Shown piece by piece: positions 56,570-64,000 of a stretch of 64,000 nt of DNA. The translations under genes were made by a program, and so were the position numbers. Position 1 is the first letter of the stretch. Each line of letters begins with the position of its first letter. The notes under the pieces are model-generated. The model ran no database searches. It worked only from the letters and a program-made list of their open reading frames with translations, and was not told the DNA's origin. Source of the DNA: Lachnospiraceae bacterium (GTDB taxonomy: Bacteria; Bacillota; Clostridia; Lachnospirales; Lachnospiraceae); assembly GCA_017474455.1 (NCBI GenBank), contig JAFVHP010000036.1, positions 1-64,000 on the forward strand, read 5' to 3'.

Positions 56570-57187
56570 TCAGTCTTTTTTCTTTCCCAGAGATCTGAAC
56601 TGTTCTTTGATCTTATCCCTCTGCGCTTCTACCTTAGCCTTGAATTCTTCGTTCTTCTCTTTGCGAAGGGCGACCCTGGCCTGCCTTTCCATTTCCTGCT
56701 GCACTTCACGGGCAGTTTCCACTTCTTCTGCCACGACGGCTGCGTCGAATCTCGCGATGACCGCATTCAGTCCCGCAAGCCTGCCGTCGATGACCGATTC
56801 GTCCTCTTCATCCGCAAGAACGATCAGTGCGACCTGTCCGTCCTGCAGTTTCCCGGCGATCTGTTCCAGGAGCGACGCGTTGTCTATGGCGTCGATCACA
56901 TCCAGATTGGCACCGGTCATATATCCGATGCTCCCTCCGAGCAGCATTCCGATGGGGCCGCCGAGGATACCGACTGCCGTGCCGATCAGGCCGCCTTTAA
57001 GGGTGTCATTGAGCGTTTCCGCACCGGTATCGAATCCGTCGAGCGACTTGATCGCGCCGTCTTCCTTTTTCACGAGGACCGCCTGGGAGATCATGGATTT
57101 TTCCTCACCCGGAAACTGTCTGAGTGTTGTGATCGCCTGGTATCCTTCGCTTTCAACTTCGAATGACGCTACGATAATGTTCTGCAT
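56570..57187 (-). CDS. DUF1269-like protein with Gly-zipper hairpin
   Basis: Predicted 205-residue protein resembling the DUF1269 group. The N-terminal ferredoxin-like half reads IIVASFEVESEGYQAITTLR. The centre, LKGGLIGTAVGILGGPIGML and LGGSIGYMTGA, is a glycine-zipper hydrophobic hairpin that may insert into membranes. LLEQIAGKLQDGQVALIVLA follows. The last 60 residues are a highly charged helix (VETAREVQQEMERQARVALR). The ATG at 57187 was preferred because AAAGG lies nine bases upstream; an ATG three codons earlier directly abuts it. It is third in the HdeD-like/UbiB-like operon. Members are often stress-related, but no function is established. Confidence 0.75.
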   Translation of the reverse strand: MQNIIVASFEVESEGYQAITTLRQFPGEEKSMISQAVLVKKEDGAIKSLDGFDTGAETLNDTLKGGLIGTAVGILGGPIGMLLGGSIGYMTGANLDVIDAIDNASLLEQIAGKLQDGQVALIVLADEEDESVIDGRLAGLNAVIARFDAAVVAEEVETAREVQQEMERQARVALRKEKNEEFKAKVEAQRDKIKEQFRSLGKKKD

Positions 57188-57229
57188 ATCTTTCATCCTT
57201 TACTGTTAAGACGATGTTGTTATGTTATG

Positions 57230-59227
57230 TTATTTCTTTCTTGTCAGTTTCCTGACGGTATAAATGGCGAGGGCGATCGCGAACAGGATCCCCACTTCTG
57301 CCGCAAGGGGTATACCGTTGGCTGTTTTCGGCTGAAGATCCGTCAGGCATAACAGGCAGCACCCGAAAAACAGTACACAGGAGAAGACTGCAAGAATGAT
57401 ATTTTTAACAGTATCCGAGAGCTGTTCCATAAGAGGCTGGTACCCGGTCAGCTCGAAATTGATCTTTGATCTTCCCTTTGCAAGAGAATTGAGCACATCC
57501 GCGGCCAGGACAGGGACCCGGGCCGCTTTCTTGCCGAACGCCAGGACATCCTTGCCGGCGCCCAGGATAGCCTGCTGCAGGTCGAAGCTCTGTTTCGCAC
57601 GCTCAAGGAGCTTATTGGAGATCATCTCAAAAAGATTGAACGTCGGGCAGAGTTCTTCCATCACGCCCTCGATCGTCGCGAGCGCACGGACCAGCATCGT
57701 ATACTCGCCGGGGACCTTGATATGATGTTCTGCCATGATATCTGAAAGGTCACCCATAAGTACGGCTGTGTCCAGTTCATCCAGATTGGTGACGGACATA
57801 TACTTGCTGATCAGCGCATCGGCATCCTCCGTCAGCTTTGCTCTGTCGGTCTTGCCTGTGGAGACGCCCATGGACAGGGCTGTATCGACAAGCGCTTCCG
57901 TATCCTGCTGCACCAGGGCAAGGACCAGGTTCTGGATCAGATTGATCTGAGCCGGGGTCAGACGCCCGATCATGCCGAAGTCGATCCAGTAGGGGATACC
58001 GTGGGAGACCATGATATTGCCCTGATGGGGATCCGCGTGGAAGTTGCCGACGTCCAGCACCTGATGGATAAAGTTCTCGACTATGACTTCGCCGATCGCA
58101 TTCGGATCATATCCGTCTTCAGTCAGCCTGTCCAGTTTGGAGATGGAATAGCCGTCGACCAGGGTCATGGTCATCATACGCTCTGTCGTCAGTTCGGGAT
58201 AAACGTCGGGACAGTTGATCTTTGTCGGGTCTTCGATACAGTTTTCCTTAAAGAAAATGGTGTTTTCGGCTTCTACCCGGAAATCCAGTTCTTCATCGGT
58301 GACCTTCTCCAGTTCTTCGATCACGGACATAAGGTCGACCTGCTCGGTATCTTCTTCCTTGCCTTCACTGATGGTATTGATCAGTCCGGCAGCTTTTTTC
58401 AGAAGGGCATAATCCTGCCGCATCATATCCGCGATCAGGGGACGCTGGACCTTAACGACGACCTTGGTCCCGTCCAGGAGAGTGGCGCGGTGCGCCTGGC
58501 CTATCGAGGCCGAGCCCAGCGGCTTATCCTCAAACTCGCTGAAGATCTCTTCGATCTTCTTTCCGGTCTCCTGTTCAACGACTGCCCTTGCGACCTCGGG
58601 ATCCAGCTGCTTTACACGGGAACGGAGCTTGCCGAGTTCGTTGCAGTAGCTCTCCGGCAGCAGATCGACACGGCTGGACATGATCTGTCCAATCTTGACG
58701 TAGGTCGGGCCCAGGTCTTCCAGAGTCGAACGCATCTCTTCGGGAGTAAAGCCGCCTGCGTAGAAATTGTGCTTTGCAAAGATCGCAAGGATCTCCGCCC
58801 CGCGGGTCTTTTCCCTGTGCTCCATGGAAACGATATCAGGGTGAAGGAGCTGCTTAAGGTCATTGCTCAGCTCTTTCGCACTGTTCCGGAAGTTTACCCT
58901 TTTTTCCTTAACGTTGTTCACCAGTTCGGCGCGCCTTTGTTTCGCCTCCATCTGGTACATCTTCCGGACAGCTTTCCTCCGGCTCTTCATCTCCAGCTTT
59001 TCAGCCTTGAGCTCCGCTGACAGCTGTTCTCTTTCTTCTTTGATCTCGGAAGCCAGCTTTTCCTTTTCGCCCTTTATCTTTGTGGCCCTGGCCGCCGTTT
59101 TCTCCTTTATATCGGCGGCTGCCTCTTCCACAGCTTCGGAAGCCTGCTCCGCAGCTGCTTCCGCAGCTGTGGCAATGACTCCTTTTGTTTCCTCTATATC
59201 ATTCATTCCGTTAATTTTCTCAGCCAT
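57230..59227 (-). CDS. AarF/UbiB (ABC1)-family atypical kinase with coiled-coil N-terminus and C-terminal membrane anchor
   Basis: Predicted 665-residue protein. Residues 10-130 are Ala/Glu/Lys-rich helices (AAEAAAEQASEAVEEAAADI and following), an extension not found in standard UbiB. Residues about 155-480 are the ABC1 kinase: LEDLGPTYVKIGQIMSSRVD (KxGQ motif), DKPLGSASIGQAHRATLLDG (the Ala-rich nucleotide loop), KVVVKVQRP (Lys), NFHADPHQGNIMVSHGIPYW (catalytic Asp/Asn) and IDFGMIGRLTPAQIN (DFG). Residues about 610-655 hold two membrane segments. UbiB-type proteins act as ATPases affecting membrane lipids or quinones; this organism shows no quinone genes here, so a lipid or envelope role is more likely (inference). 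GGAGGGC precedes the ATG. Confidence 0.86.
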   Translation of the reverse strand: MAEKINGMNDIEETKGVIATAAEAAAEQASEAVEEAAADIKEKTAARATKIKGEKEKLASEIKEEREQLSAELKAEKLEMKSRRKAVRKMYQMEAKQRRAELVNNVKEKRVNFRNSAKELSNDLKQLLHPDIVSMEHREKTRGAEILAIFAKHNFYAGGFTPEEMRSTLEDLGPTYVKIGQIMSSRVDLLPESYCNELGKLRSRVKQLDPEVARAVVEQETGKKIEEIFSEFEDKPLGSASIGQAHRATLLDGTKVVVKVQRPLIADMMRQDYALLKKAAGLINTISEGKEEDTEQVDLMSVIEELEKVTDEELDFRVEAENTIFFKENCIEDPTKINCPDVYPELTTERMMTMTLVDGYSISKLDRLTEDGYDPNAIGEVIVENFIHQVLDVGNFHADPHQGNIMVSHGIPYWIDFGMIGRLTPAQINLIQNLVLALVQQDTEALVDTALSMGVSTGKTDRAKLTEDADALISKYMSVTNLDELDTAVLMGDLSDIMAEHHIKVPGEYTMLVRALATIEGVMEELCPTFNLFEMISNKLLERAKQSFDLQQAILGAGKDVLAFGKKAARVPVLAADVLNSLAKGRSKINFELTGYQPLMEQLSDTVKNIILAVFSCVLFFGCCLLCLTDLQPKTANGIPLAAEVGILFAIALAIYTVRKLTRKK

Positions 59228-59245
59228 CTCTTTGCCCTCCTTTGC

Positions 59246-59791
59246 TCACTCTTTGATAGGCCAAATCCAGATAAGGCGCAGGATACTGACCAGAGACGAG
59301 AACAGCACCATTACACCAACGGTCTTGAACAGCCTGGTAAATGAGTGCATCCAGGGATTGATGAAGACGATGATGCCGAAAACGATCAGGGCGCAGCCCA
59401 GGACGATCAGGGTCTGCCAGCCCCTTCTCCCGGACCTTTTCGCGTAAACATAGGCATTGACTATATTCGCTATGCCGCTGATGATAAGGAAAATTCCGAA
59501 CAGCCAGCTGACCACATAGAGGGAATTGATCTCGAACAGCAGGACTACGGTGCCCGCGATCCCGAGAAGGAGCCAGCCTGTCAGCAGCACATAGTTCATG
59601 AGGGATTTTTTGCTGTCCAGGTAATCGAAGACGCCTATTATGGCGATCACCAGCATGACAGCACCGGCGGTGCCGATCATGCTCGGGATATAATCCGCAG
59701 GACAGATCAGCATCAGGATACCCGCTACGATGAGAACGATCGAATTCATGATCGTCCTCTGTTTGAATTTGTTCAGTGTCTGGAAAATCAT
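59246..59791 (-). CDS. HdeD/DUF308-like membrane protein, first gene of the UbiB operon
   Basis: Predicted 181-residue integral membrane protein with six short helices in pairs: TIMNSIVLIVAGILMLICPA, SMIGTAGAVMLVIAIIGVFD, NYVLLTGWLLLGIAGTVVLL, YVVSWLFGIFLIISGIANIV, QTLIVLGCALIVFGIIVFIN and FKTVGVMVLFSSLVSILRLI. The repeated pattern of small hydrophobic pairs matches the HdeD/DUF308 family, named for acid resistance in E. coli but of unknown mechanism. GGGAGG precedes the ATG. It leads the operon with the UbiB-like and DUF1269-like genes; its promoter overlaps a palindrome at 59832-59855. Confidence 0.8.
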   Translation of the reverse strand: MIFQTLNKFKQRTIMNSIVLIVAGILMLICPADYIPSMIGTAGAVMLVIAIIGVFDYLDSKKSLMNYVLLTGWLLLGIAGTVVLLFEINSLYVVSWLFGIFLIISGIANIVNAYVYAKRSGRRGWQTLIVLGCALIVFGIIVFINPWMHSFTRLFKTVGVMVLFSSLVSILRLIWIWPIKE

Positions 59792-59831
59792 TGCACTGTA
59801 CCTCCCGTTTCAGTTGTTCATTGATTTCTGC

Positions 59832-59859
59832 ATTTTACATACAGTTATGTAAAATTATA
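59832..59859 (-). promoter_or_regulatory. Promoter -10 and palindromic operator of the HdeD-like/UbiB operon
   Basis: On the minus strand TATAAT occupies 59859-59854. It overlaps a palindrome with 10-base arms, ATTTTACATA (59832-59841) and TATGTAAAAT (59846-59855), loop CAGT. A TTGTGA-like -35 lies at 59880-59875, at short spacing (15). A site over and just after the -10 fits repression. Regulator unknown. Confidence 0.6.
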
Positions 59860-59937
59860 GCACCTGGCAGGCCTTCACAAAAGAAAGCCCGGGAAAACAA
59901 GAAGATCTCCCGATTGAAAATCCCTGAAAAATATAAC

Positions 59938-59966
59938 TTGTACATATGCTGTAAATGGTGTTAAAT
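59938..59966 (+). promoter_or_regulatory. Probable adhE promoter
   Basis: TTGTAC (59938-59943) and TTAAAT (59961-59966) are 17 bases apart; the -10 is imperfect. Confidence 0.45.
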
Positions 59967-59982
59967 AATTATCAGACACCAA

Positions 59983-60000
59983 TTGTTAATTTTTTAACGA
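59983..60000. promoter_or_regulatory. Rex-type operator upstream of adhE
   Basis: TTGTTAATTTTTTAACGA matches the Rex consensus TTGTTAA-N4-TTAACAA with one mismatch. It lies downstream of the likely -10, between it and the AGGAGG site, where a bound repressor would block transcription. Rex releases DNA at high NADH/NAD+, and adhE is its best-known target in Clostridia. Confidence 0.8.
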
Positions 60001-60014
60001 TTTAGGAGGTACTC

Positions 60015-62657
60015 ATGCAAGAAGATAAGACAATACATACGGCTGAGTCGACCGTCGATACGATCGAAGCACTCACTGAAAAGACTCTCAGGATGAGGAA
60101 GGCCCAGGCGTGCTTTGCTTCCTATGATCAGGAAGCGGTCGACAGGATCTTTTACGCCGCCGCCATGGCAGCCAACAAGGCAAGGATCCCTCTTGCGAAG
60201 CTAGCTGTCGAAGAGACCGGCATGGGCATTGTCGAGGACAAAGTAATCAAAAACCACTTTGCTTCAGAATATATCTACAACCAGTACAGAAGCCTTAAGA
60301 CATGCGGGGTCCTGGAAGAAGACTCCGTAAACGGCATCATGAAAATAGCTGACCCGGTCGGCCTTATCGCCGCTGTCATTCCGACGACCAACCCGACCTC
60401 CACGGCTATTTTCAAGATCCTGATCTGCCTGAAAACGAGAAATGCCATCATCCTCAGCCCCCATCCGAGGGCAAAGCAAAGCACCATAGCAGCGGCAAAG
60501 CTTATGCTTGAAGCCGCAGTAAGCGCCGGTGCGCCGGATGAGATCATCGGCTGGATCGATACTCCGAGCCTTGAGCTCACAAACCTCGTCATGAAGGAGA
60601 GCGACCTGATCCTCGCCACCGGCGGTCCGGGCATGGTGCGTGCCGCCTACTCCTCCGGTAAGCCGGCTCTGGGCGTAGGTGCGGGAAATGTCCCCGTGAT
60701 CATAGACTCTACGGCAGATGTACGTATGGCTGTCAACTCGATCATCCACTCGAAGACCTTCGACAACGGCATGATCTGCGCATCTGAACAGTCGGTGACC
60801 GCGTTAAACGATGTCTACGATGAAGTAAAGGCTGAATTCAGCCGCCGCGGATGCTATTTCCTCTCCCCTGACGAGACCCGTAAAGTAGGGGCGGCCATGA
60901 TCATCAACGGTTCTGTGAACGCGAAGATCGTCGGCCAGTCCGCGTATAAGATCGCCTCCATCGCAGGCGTCAGCGTTCCCGAGAAGACTAAGATCCTGAT
61001 CGGAGAGGTGACAGATACCAGTATCGCAGAGCCCTTCGCCCATGAGAAACTCTCTCCCGTCCTGGCGATGTACAGGGCAGAGACCTTCGACGATGCGCTC
61101 GACATTTCCGACGCCCTCGTCCTCGAAGGAGGGCCCGGCCACACTGCTTCCCTCTTCATAGATCCCGCGGAAAAAGAGAAGATCAAAAAGCATGCCGAGC
61201 GCATGCACGCCTGCCGGATCGTCATCAATATGCCCTCTGCCCAGGGCGGCATCGGCGATATCTACAACTTTAAACTCATACCCTCCCTCACCCTTGGGTG
61301 CGGCTCCTGGGGCGGCAACTCGGTCTCACACAACGTAGGCCCGATGGACCTGCTCAATATAAAGACCGTAGCAGAAAGGAGAGAAAACATGCTTTGGTTC
61401 CGCACACCGGACAAGATCTATTTCAAACGCGGCTGCATGCCAGTCGCTCTCGATGAGCTGGGCACGGTGATGCACAAGAAGCGCTGCTTTATCGTCACCG
61501 ACTCCTTCCTCTACCTCAACGGTTATGTACGCCCGATCGAAGAGAAGCTCGACTCCATGGGCATCGCTCATACCTGCTTCTACGACGTGGCTCCCGATCC
61601 GACGCTCGCCTGTGCCCTTACAGGGACAAAGGCCATGGCTTCCTTTGGCCCGGACTGCATCATCGCACTCGGCGGAGGCTCCGCCATGGACGCCGCGAAG
61701 ATCATGTGGGTGATGTATGAACATCCCGAAGTAAACTTCGAAGACATGGCAATGAACTTCATGGACATCCGCAAACGCATCTATACCTATCCGGAGATGG
61801 GCAAAAAGGCCTATTTCGTCGCCATCCCCACCTCCAGCGGCACAGGTTCCGAGGTGACGCCGTTCGCGGTGATCACAGACGATAAGACCGGCACCAAATA
61901 TCCTCTGGCCGATTATGAACTGATGCCCGATATGGCGATCGTCGACACGGACAATATGATGAGCCAGCCCAAAGGCCTGACCAGCGCATCAGGCATCGAC
62001 GTCATGACCCACGCGATCGAAGCCTATGTCTCCGTGATGGCATCCGATATGACTGACGGCATCGCGCTGAAGGCTACGAAGCTCGTCTTCGACAATCTGC
62101 CCGCTGCCTACGAAAAGGGAGCAAAAGATCCTGCTGCCAGGGAGCACATGGCATTAGCTTCCACCCTCGCCGGTGAAGCCTTCGCCAACGCTTTCCTGGG
62201 CATCAACCACTCACTGGCCCATAAACTCGGCGCTTACCACCATATCCCTCATGGTGTCGCCAATGCCCTGGTCCTCTCCTATGTGATCTGGTACAACGCC
62301 AGTGAAGTCCCGGCAAAGATGGGTACCTTCCCGCAGTATGAATACCCTCACGCAAGAAAACGCTACTGCGATATTGCCCGTTACAACGGCATCGCCGGCA
62401 AAGATGATGAAGAAACACTGGCGCTCTTCATCGCAAAGCTTGAGGATCTTAAGCGTACGATCGGCATACCCGCTTCGATCAGGGAATTTGGTATAAAAGA
62501 GGAAGATTTCCTCGCCACGCTCGATGAAATGACGGAAAAAGCCTTCGACGACCAGTGCACCGGTGCCAACCCCAGGTACCCGCTGATCAGTGAGATGAAG
62601 GAACTGTATCTGATGGCTTATTACGGCAAAGATCCGAAGGAAGCCGCTTCGCTGTAA
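60015..62657 (+). CDS. adhE: Bifunctional acetaldehyde-CoA/alcohol dehydrogenase AdhE
   Basis: Predicted 880-residue cytoplasmic enzyme reducing acetyl-CoA to acetaldehyde and then ethanol with NADH. Residues about 15-440 are the aldehyde dehydrogenase half: [40 protein letters not shown], and [13 protein letters not shown] with the catalytic Cys. Residues about 460-870 are the iron-type alcohol dehydrogenase half: [20 protein letters not shown] (NAD binding), [20 protein letters not shown], and the Fe ligands in [15 protein letters not shown] and [20 protein letters not shown]. Length is typical and the protein forms long filaments (spirosomes) in related species. TTTAGGAGG precedes the ATG. 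A Rex-type operator and probable promoter are upstream, so expression should follow redox state. Confidence 0.95.
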   Translation: MQEDKTIHTAESTVDTIEALTEKTLRMRKAQACFASYDQEAVDRIFYAAAMAANKARIPLAKLAVEETGMGIVEDKVIKNHFASEYIYNQYRSLKTCGVLEEDSVNGIMKIADPVGLIAAVIPTTNPTSTAIFKILICLKTRNAIILSPHPRAKQSTIAAAKLMLEAAVSAGAPDEIIGWIDTPSLELTNLVMKESDLILATGGPGMVRAAYSSGKPALGVGAGNVPVIIDSTADVRMAVNSIIHSKTFDNGMICASEQSVTALNDVYDEVKAEFSRRGCYFLSPDETRKVGAAMIINGSVNAKIVGQSAYKIASIAGVSVPEKTKILIGEVTDTSIAEPFAHEKLSPVLAMYRAETFDDALDISDALVLEGGPGHTASLFIDPAEKEKIKKHAERMHACRIVINMPSAQGGIGDIYNFKLIPSLTLGCGSWGGNSVSHNVGPMDLLNIKTVAERRENMLWFRTPDKIYFKRGCMPVALDELGTVMHKKRCFIVTDSFLYLNGYVRPIEEKLDSMGIAHTCFYDVAPDPTLACALTGTKAMASFGPDCIIALGGGSAMDAAKIMWVMYEHPEVNFEDMAMNFMDIRKRIYTYPEMGKKAYFVAIPTSSGTGSEVTPFAVITDDKTGTKYPLADYELMPDMAIVDTDNMMSQPKGLTSASGIDVMTHAIEAYVSVMASDMTDGIALKATKLVFDNLPAAYEKGAKDPAAREHMALASTLAGEAFANAFLGINHSLAHKLGAYHHIPHGVANALVLSYVIWYNASEVPAKMGTFPQYEYPHARKRYCDIARYNGIAGKDDEETLALFIAKLEDLKRTIGIPASIREFGIKEEDFLATLDEMTEKAFDDQCTGANPRYPLISEMKELYLMAYYGKDPKEAASL

Positions 62658-62673
62658 GAGGAGGAAACATACA

Positions 62674-63426
62674 ATGGCAGAACGAATCATTCTGGAAGAA
62701 AAATCCTACAAGACTGTCTGCAGGGAGGGCAATATTCTCATCAAATCTTTCGTCCCCTCTCATCCGAAGTCGAATGTCTATAACGAAGCTTACATCCACT
62801 CCTGTGTGGAGGAAGCCGGCATCCCCGTCCCGAAGATCATCAGCGTTACGCCTTCGGAAGACGGAGGCTTTGCCATCGCGATGGAATTCATCGAAGGAAA
62901 AACACTGCAGCAGATGATGGCAGAAACGCCTGAGAAAACGGACGAATACCTTGAGCGCTTTGTCGACATCCAGCTTGAGGTCGGCGCCCACCGCACACCC
63001 AAGCTCCGCAATACCCGCTACAAAATGATCGATATCATCAACGGTCTCACGGAAATCGATGCCTCCACCCGGTACGAGCTGCTGCAGCGCATCCATGGCA
63101 TGAAACGCCACACAAAACTCTGCCACGGCGATTTTGTCCCTTCCAACGTCATCATCCGCGATGACGGCAGTTACTGCGTCATTGACTGGGCGCACGCAAC
63201 AAGCGGCAATGCCGGCGCAGACGCCGCGATCACATACCTGCGCTTTACGCTGGAAGATCCTGAACTGGCCGATAAGTATCTCCGCCTCTTCTGCCGCAAG
63301 GCAGATATGGCGATCCAGTACATCCAGACCTGGATGCCGATCGTCGCAGCGGCGGAGCTCCCCCGCTATAAAGGAGCGGAACGCGAACTTCTCGAACAAT
63401 GGATCAGCGTGGCTGAGTATCAGTAA
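62674..63426 (+). CDS. Aminoglycoside phosphotransferase/choline kinase-like protein, co-transcribed with adhE
   Basis: Predicted 250-residue small-molecule kinase of the APH-like fold. IAMEFIEGKTLQQMMAETPE is the hinge region, LCHGDFVPSNVIIRDDGSYC holds the Brenner motif (His, catalytic Asp, Asn), and VIDWAHATSGNAGADAAITY is the Mg-binding DFG equivalent. The N-lobe is short (NILIKSFVPSHPKSNVYNEA supplies the Lys and Glu). Substrates in this fold include choline, homoserine, fructosamines and aminoglycosides; none can be assigned. GAGGAGG lies just before the ATG and only 16 bases separate it from adhE, so both sit on one Rex-controlled transcript, which is not an arrangement I know. A strong terminator follows. 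Confidence 0.8.
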   Translation: MAERIILEEKSYKTVCREGNILIKSFVPSHPKSNVYNEAYIHSCVEEAGIPVPKIISVTPSEDGGFAIAMEFIEGKTLQQMMAETPEKTDEYLERFVDIQLEVGAHRTPKLRNTRYKMIDIINGLTEIDASTRYELLQRIHGMKRHTKLCHGDFVPSNVIIRDDGSYCVIDWAHATSGNAGADAAITYLRFTLEDPELADKYLRLFCRKADMAIQYIQTWMPIVAAAELPRYKGAERELLEQWISVAEYQ

Positions 63427-63458
63427 AAGCAGTCTGTCACAACTGTACACAATAAATG

Positions 63459-63490
63459 AAACGGAAGGGGATATCCCCTTCCGTTTTTTA
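63459..63490 (+). terminator. Terminator of the adhE/kinase transcript
   Basis: AACGGAAGGGGAT (63460-63472) pairs perfectly with ATCCCCTTCCGTT (63473-63485), with T6 at 63484-63489. The A-rich left flank may let it serve the convergent GNAT gene too. Confidence 0.85.
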
Positions 63491-63514
63491 CTTCGCCTTC
63501 CGAAAGTATCGGCC

Positions 63515-64000
63515 CTAGCCCCGCTGCAGCAGTCTCTCACACAGGAAAAAGCTGTGCCCGAACCTGTCAGCTTCCCCGCGGATCGCAAAACCCGTTTTTG
63601 CATAGAGTTTCTGTGCCGGGATGTTTTCTTTCGCGACGGCAATATGTATGGCATCGGCCTGCAGCTTTTGAAGCTCCTCTATGATCCCTTCGACCAAAAG
63701 GCGGGACAGCCCTTTATGCTGATGATCCGGCCTGATGACCACCCTTGCAAACTCGCGGGCATTTTCCCTGACCGTCCAGCAGTCGAAGGCATCCCATTCA
63801 TTTTCCGGAATGACAGAGATCGCGCCGATCAGCTCCTCATTATCTGCCAGAACATAGAGCGACTCCGCCGAAAGGTCGTCCCGGATCTCCTCTTCACCCG
63901 GGTATGATCCGTCCCATGTGCAGAACGGTGTTCCGATAACCGACTGATAAAGCGCCATTATTGCTTTTTCTTCACTTTTGCATGCTTTTCTGAAGATCAT
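63515..64000 (-). CDS. GNAT family N-acetyltransferase at window edge
   Basis: Predicted 161-residue acetyltransferase. LYVLADNEELIGAISVIPEN covers strands 2-3, FARVVIRPDHQHKGLSRLLV holds the acetyl-CoA loop (RPDHQHKGLS, Q/R-x-x-G type), and IHIAVAKENIPAQKLYAKTG then FAIRGE is the usual C-terminal block. Its ATG is the last three bases of the window, so upstream sequence, ribosome-binding site and a possible longer start cannot be seen. Length is normal for the family. Target unknown. Confidence 0.82.
   Translation of the reverse strand: MIFRKACKSEEKAIMALYQSVIGTPFCTWDGSYPGEEEIRDDLSAESLYVLADNEELIGAISVIPENEWDAFDCWTVRENAREFARVVIRPDHQHKGLSRLLVEGIIEELQKLQADAIHIAVAKENIPAQKLYAKTGFAIRGEADRFGHSFFLCERLLQRG

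Noticed and set aside
1-64000. CRISPR array, tRNA or rRNA genes, prophage
   Set aside because: No regularly spaced repeats, cloverleaf-type sequences, rRNA segments or phage structural genes were recognised on either strand.

Overview
The window reads as chromosome of a strictly anaerobic Bacillota, most likely class Clostridia and probably Lachnospiraceae or a close gut/rumen relative. This is an inference from gene content, Gram-positive ribosome-binding sites (AGGAGG type), Gram-positive regulatory RNA and operator types (an isoleucine-type T-box, a Rex-like site, cre/LacI-like operators) and energy genes of fermenters (AdhE, 2-oxoacid:ferredoxin oxidoreductase, anaerobic sulfatase maturase). 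Base composition is visibly GC-moderate for the class. No rRNA, tRNA, CRISPR array, prophage or transposase gene was seen.

Layout. 1-4.4 kb: the 5' part of a Mn-dependent pyrophosphatase, then a VTC-domain protein and a DUF4956 membrane protein split by an inverted sugar-isomerase-like gene, then an acidic coiled-coil membrane protein. 4.4-12.6 kb: a MATE transporter, then a sulfated-compound locus (radical SAM sulfatase maturase, LacI-type regulator with operator-like sites, Cys-type sulfatase, substrate-binding lipoprotein, TauE/SafE-type exporter). 12.5-20.2 kb: a minus-strand MATE/two membrane proteins/M20 peptidase operon, threonine aldolase and a Na/Pi cotransporter. 20.4-28.9 kb: a zinc-ribbon flavoprotein, a secreted DNA/RNA nuclease bracketed by two inverted copies of a structured palindromic element, an aminotransferase, and a GntR/diaminopropionate ammonia-lyase/amino-acid symporter unit. 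27.9-33.6 kb: an MBOAT/SGNH/GH2/flavoprotein operon whose last gene is frameshifted. 33.7-41.9 kb: a second AGCS symporter, tautomerase, GNAT, pseudouridine synthase, GltS symporter, acyltransferase and a large secreted wall-associated protein.

The most striking block is 41.9-50.8 kb: a minus-strand operon of eight tightly packed genes behind a T-box leader. It encodes two tandem proteins that fuse an XRE helix-turn-helix, a cupin and an acyl-CoA synthetase, then a P-loop ATPase, the four subunits of a VOR-type 2-oxoacid:ferredoxin oxidoreductase and a YczE-like membrane protein. The T-box specifier reads as ATC (Ile), and its tRNA-end-binding bulge is compatible with the A73 of tRNA-Ile. Since T-boxes normally turn genes on when the cognate amino acid is short, the operon may run in the biosynthetic direction: branched short-chain acid to acyl-CoA, then reductive carboxylation to the 2-oxoacid and so to isoleucine.

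50.9-64 kb: a Gfo/Idh/MocA dehydrogenase, an HD protein, a frameshifted cardiolipin synthase, a YjdF-like membrane protein, a third MATE, a DUF1269/UbiB-kinase/HdeD-like operon behind a palindromic promoter, adhE with a near-perfect Rex site, an APH-like kinase and a GNAT at the edge. The two frameshifts (near 28.71 and 53.61 kb) both fit loss of one T from a short T run, so assembly error is as likely as real decay.
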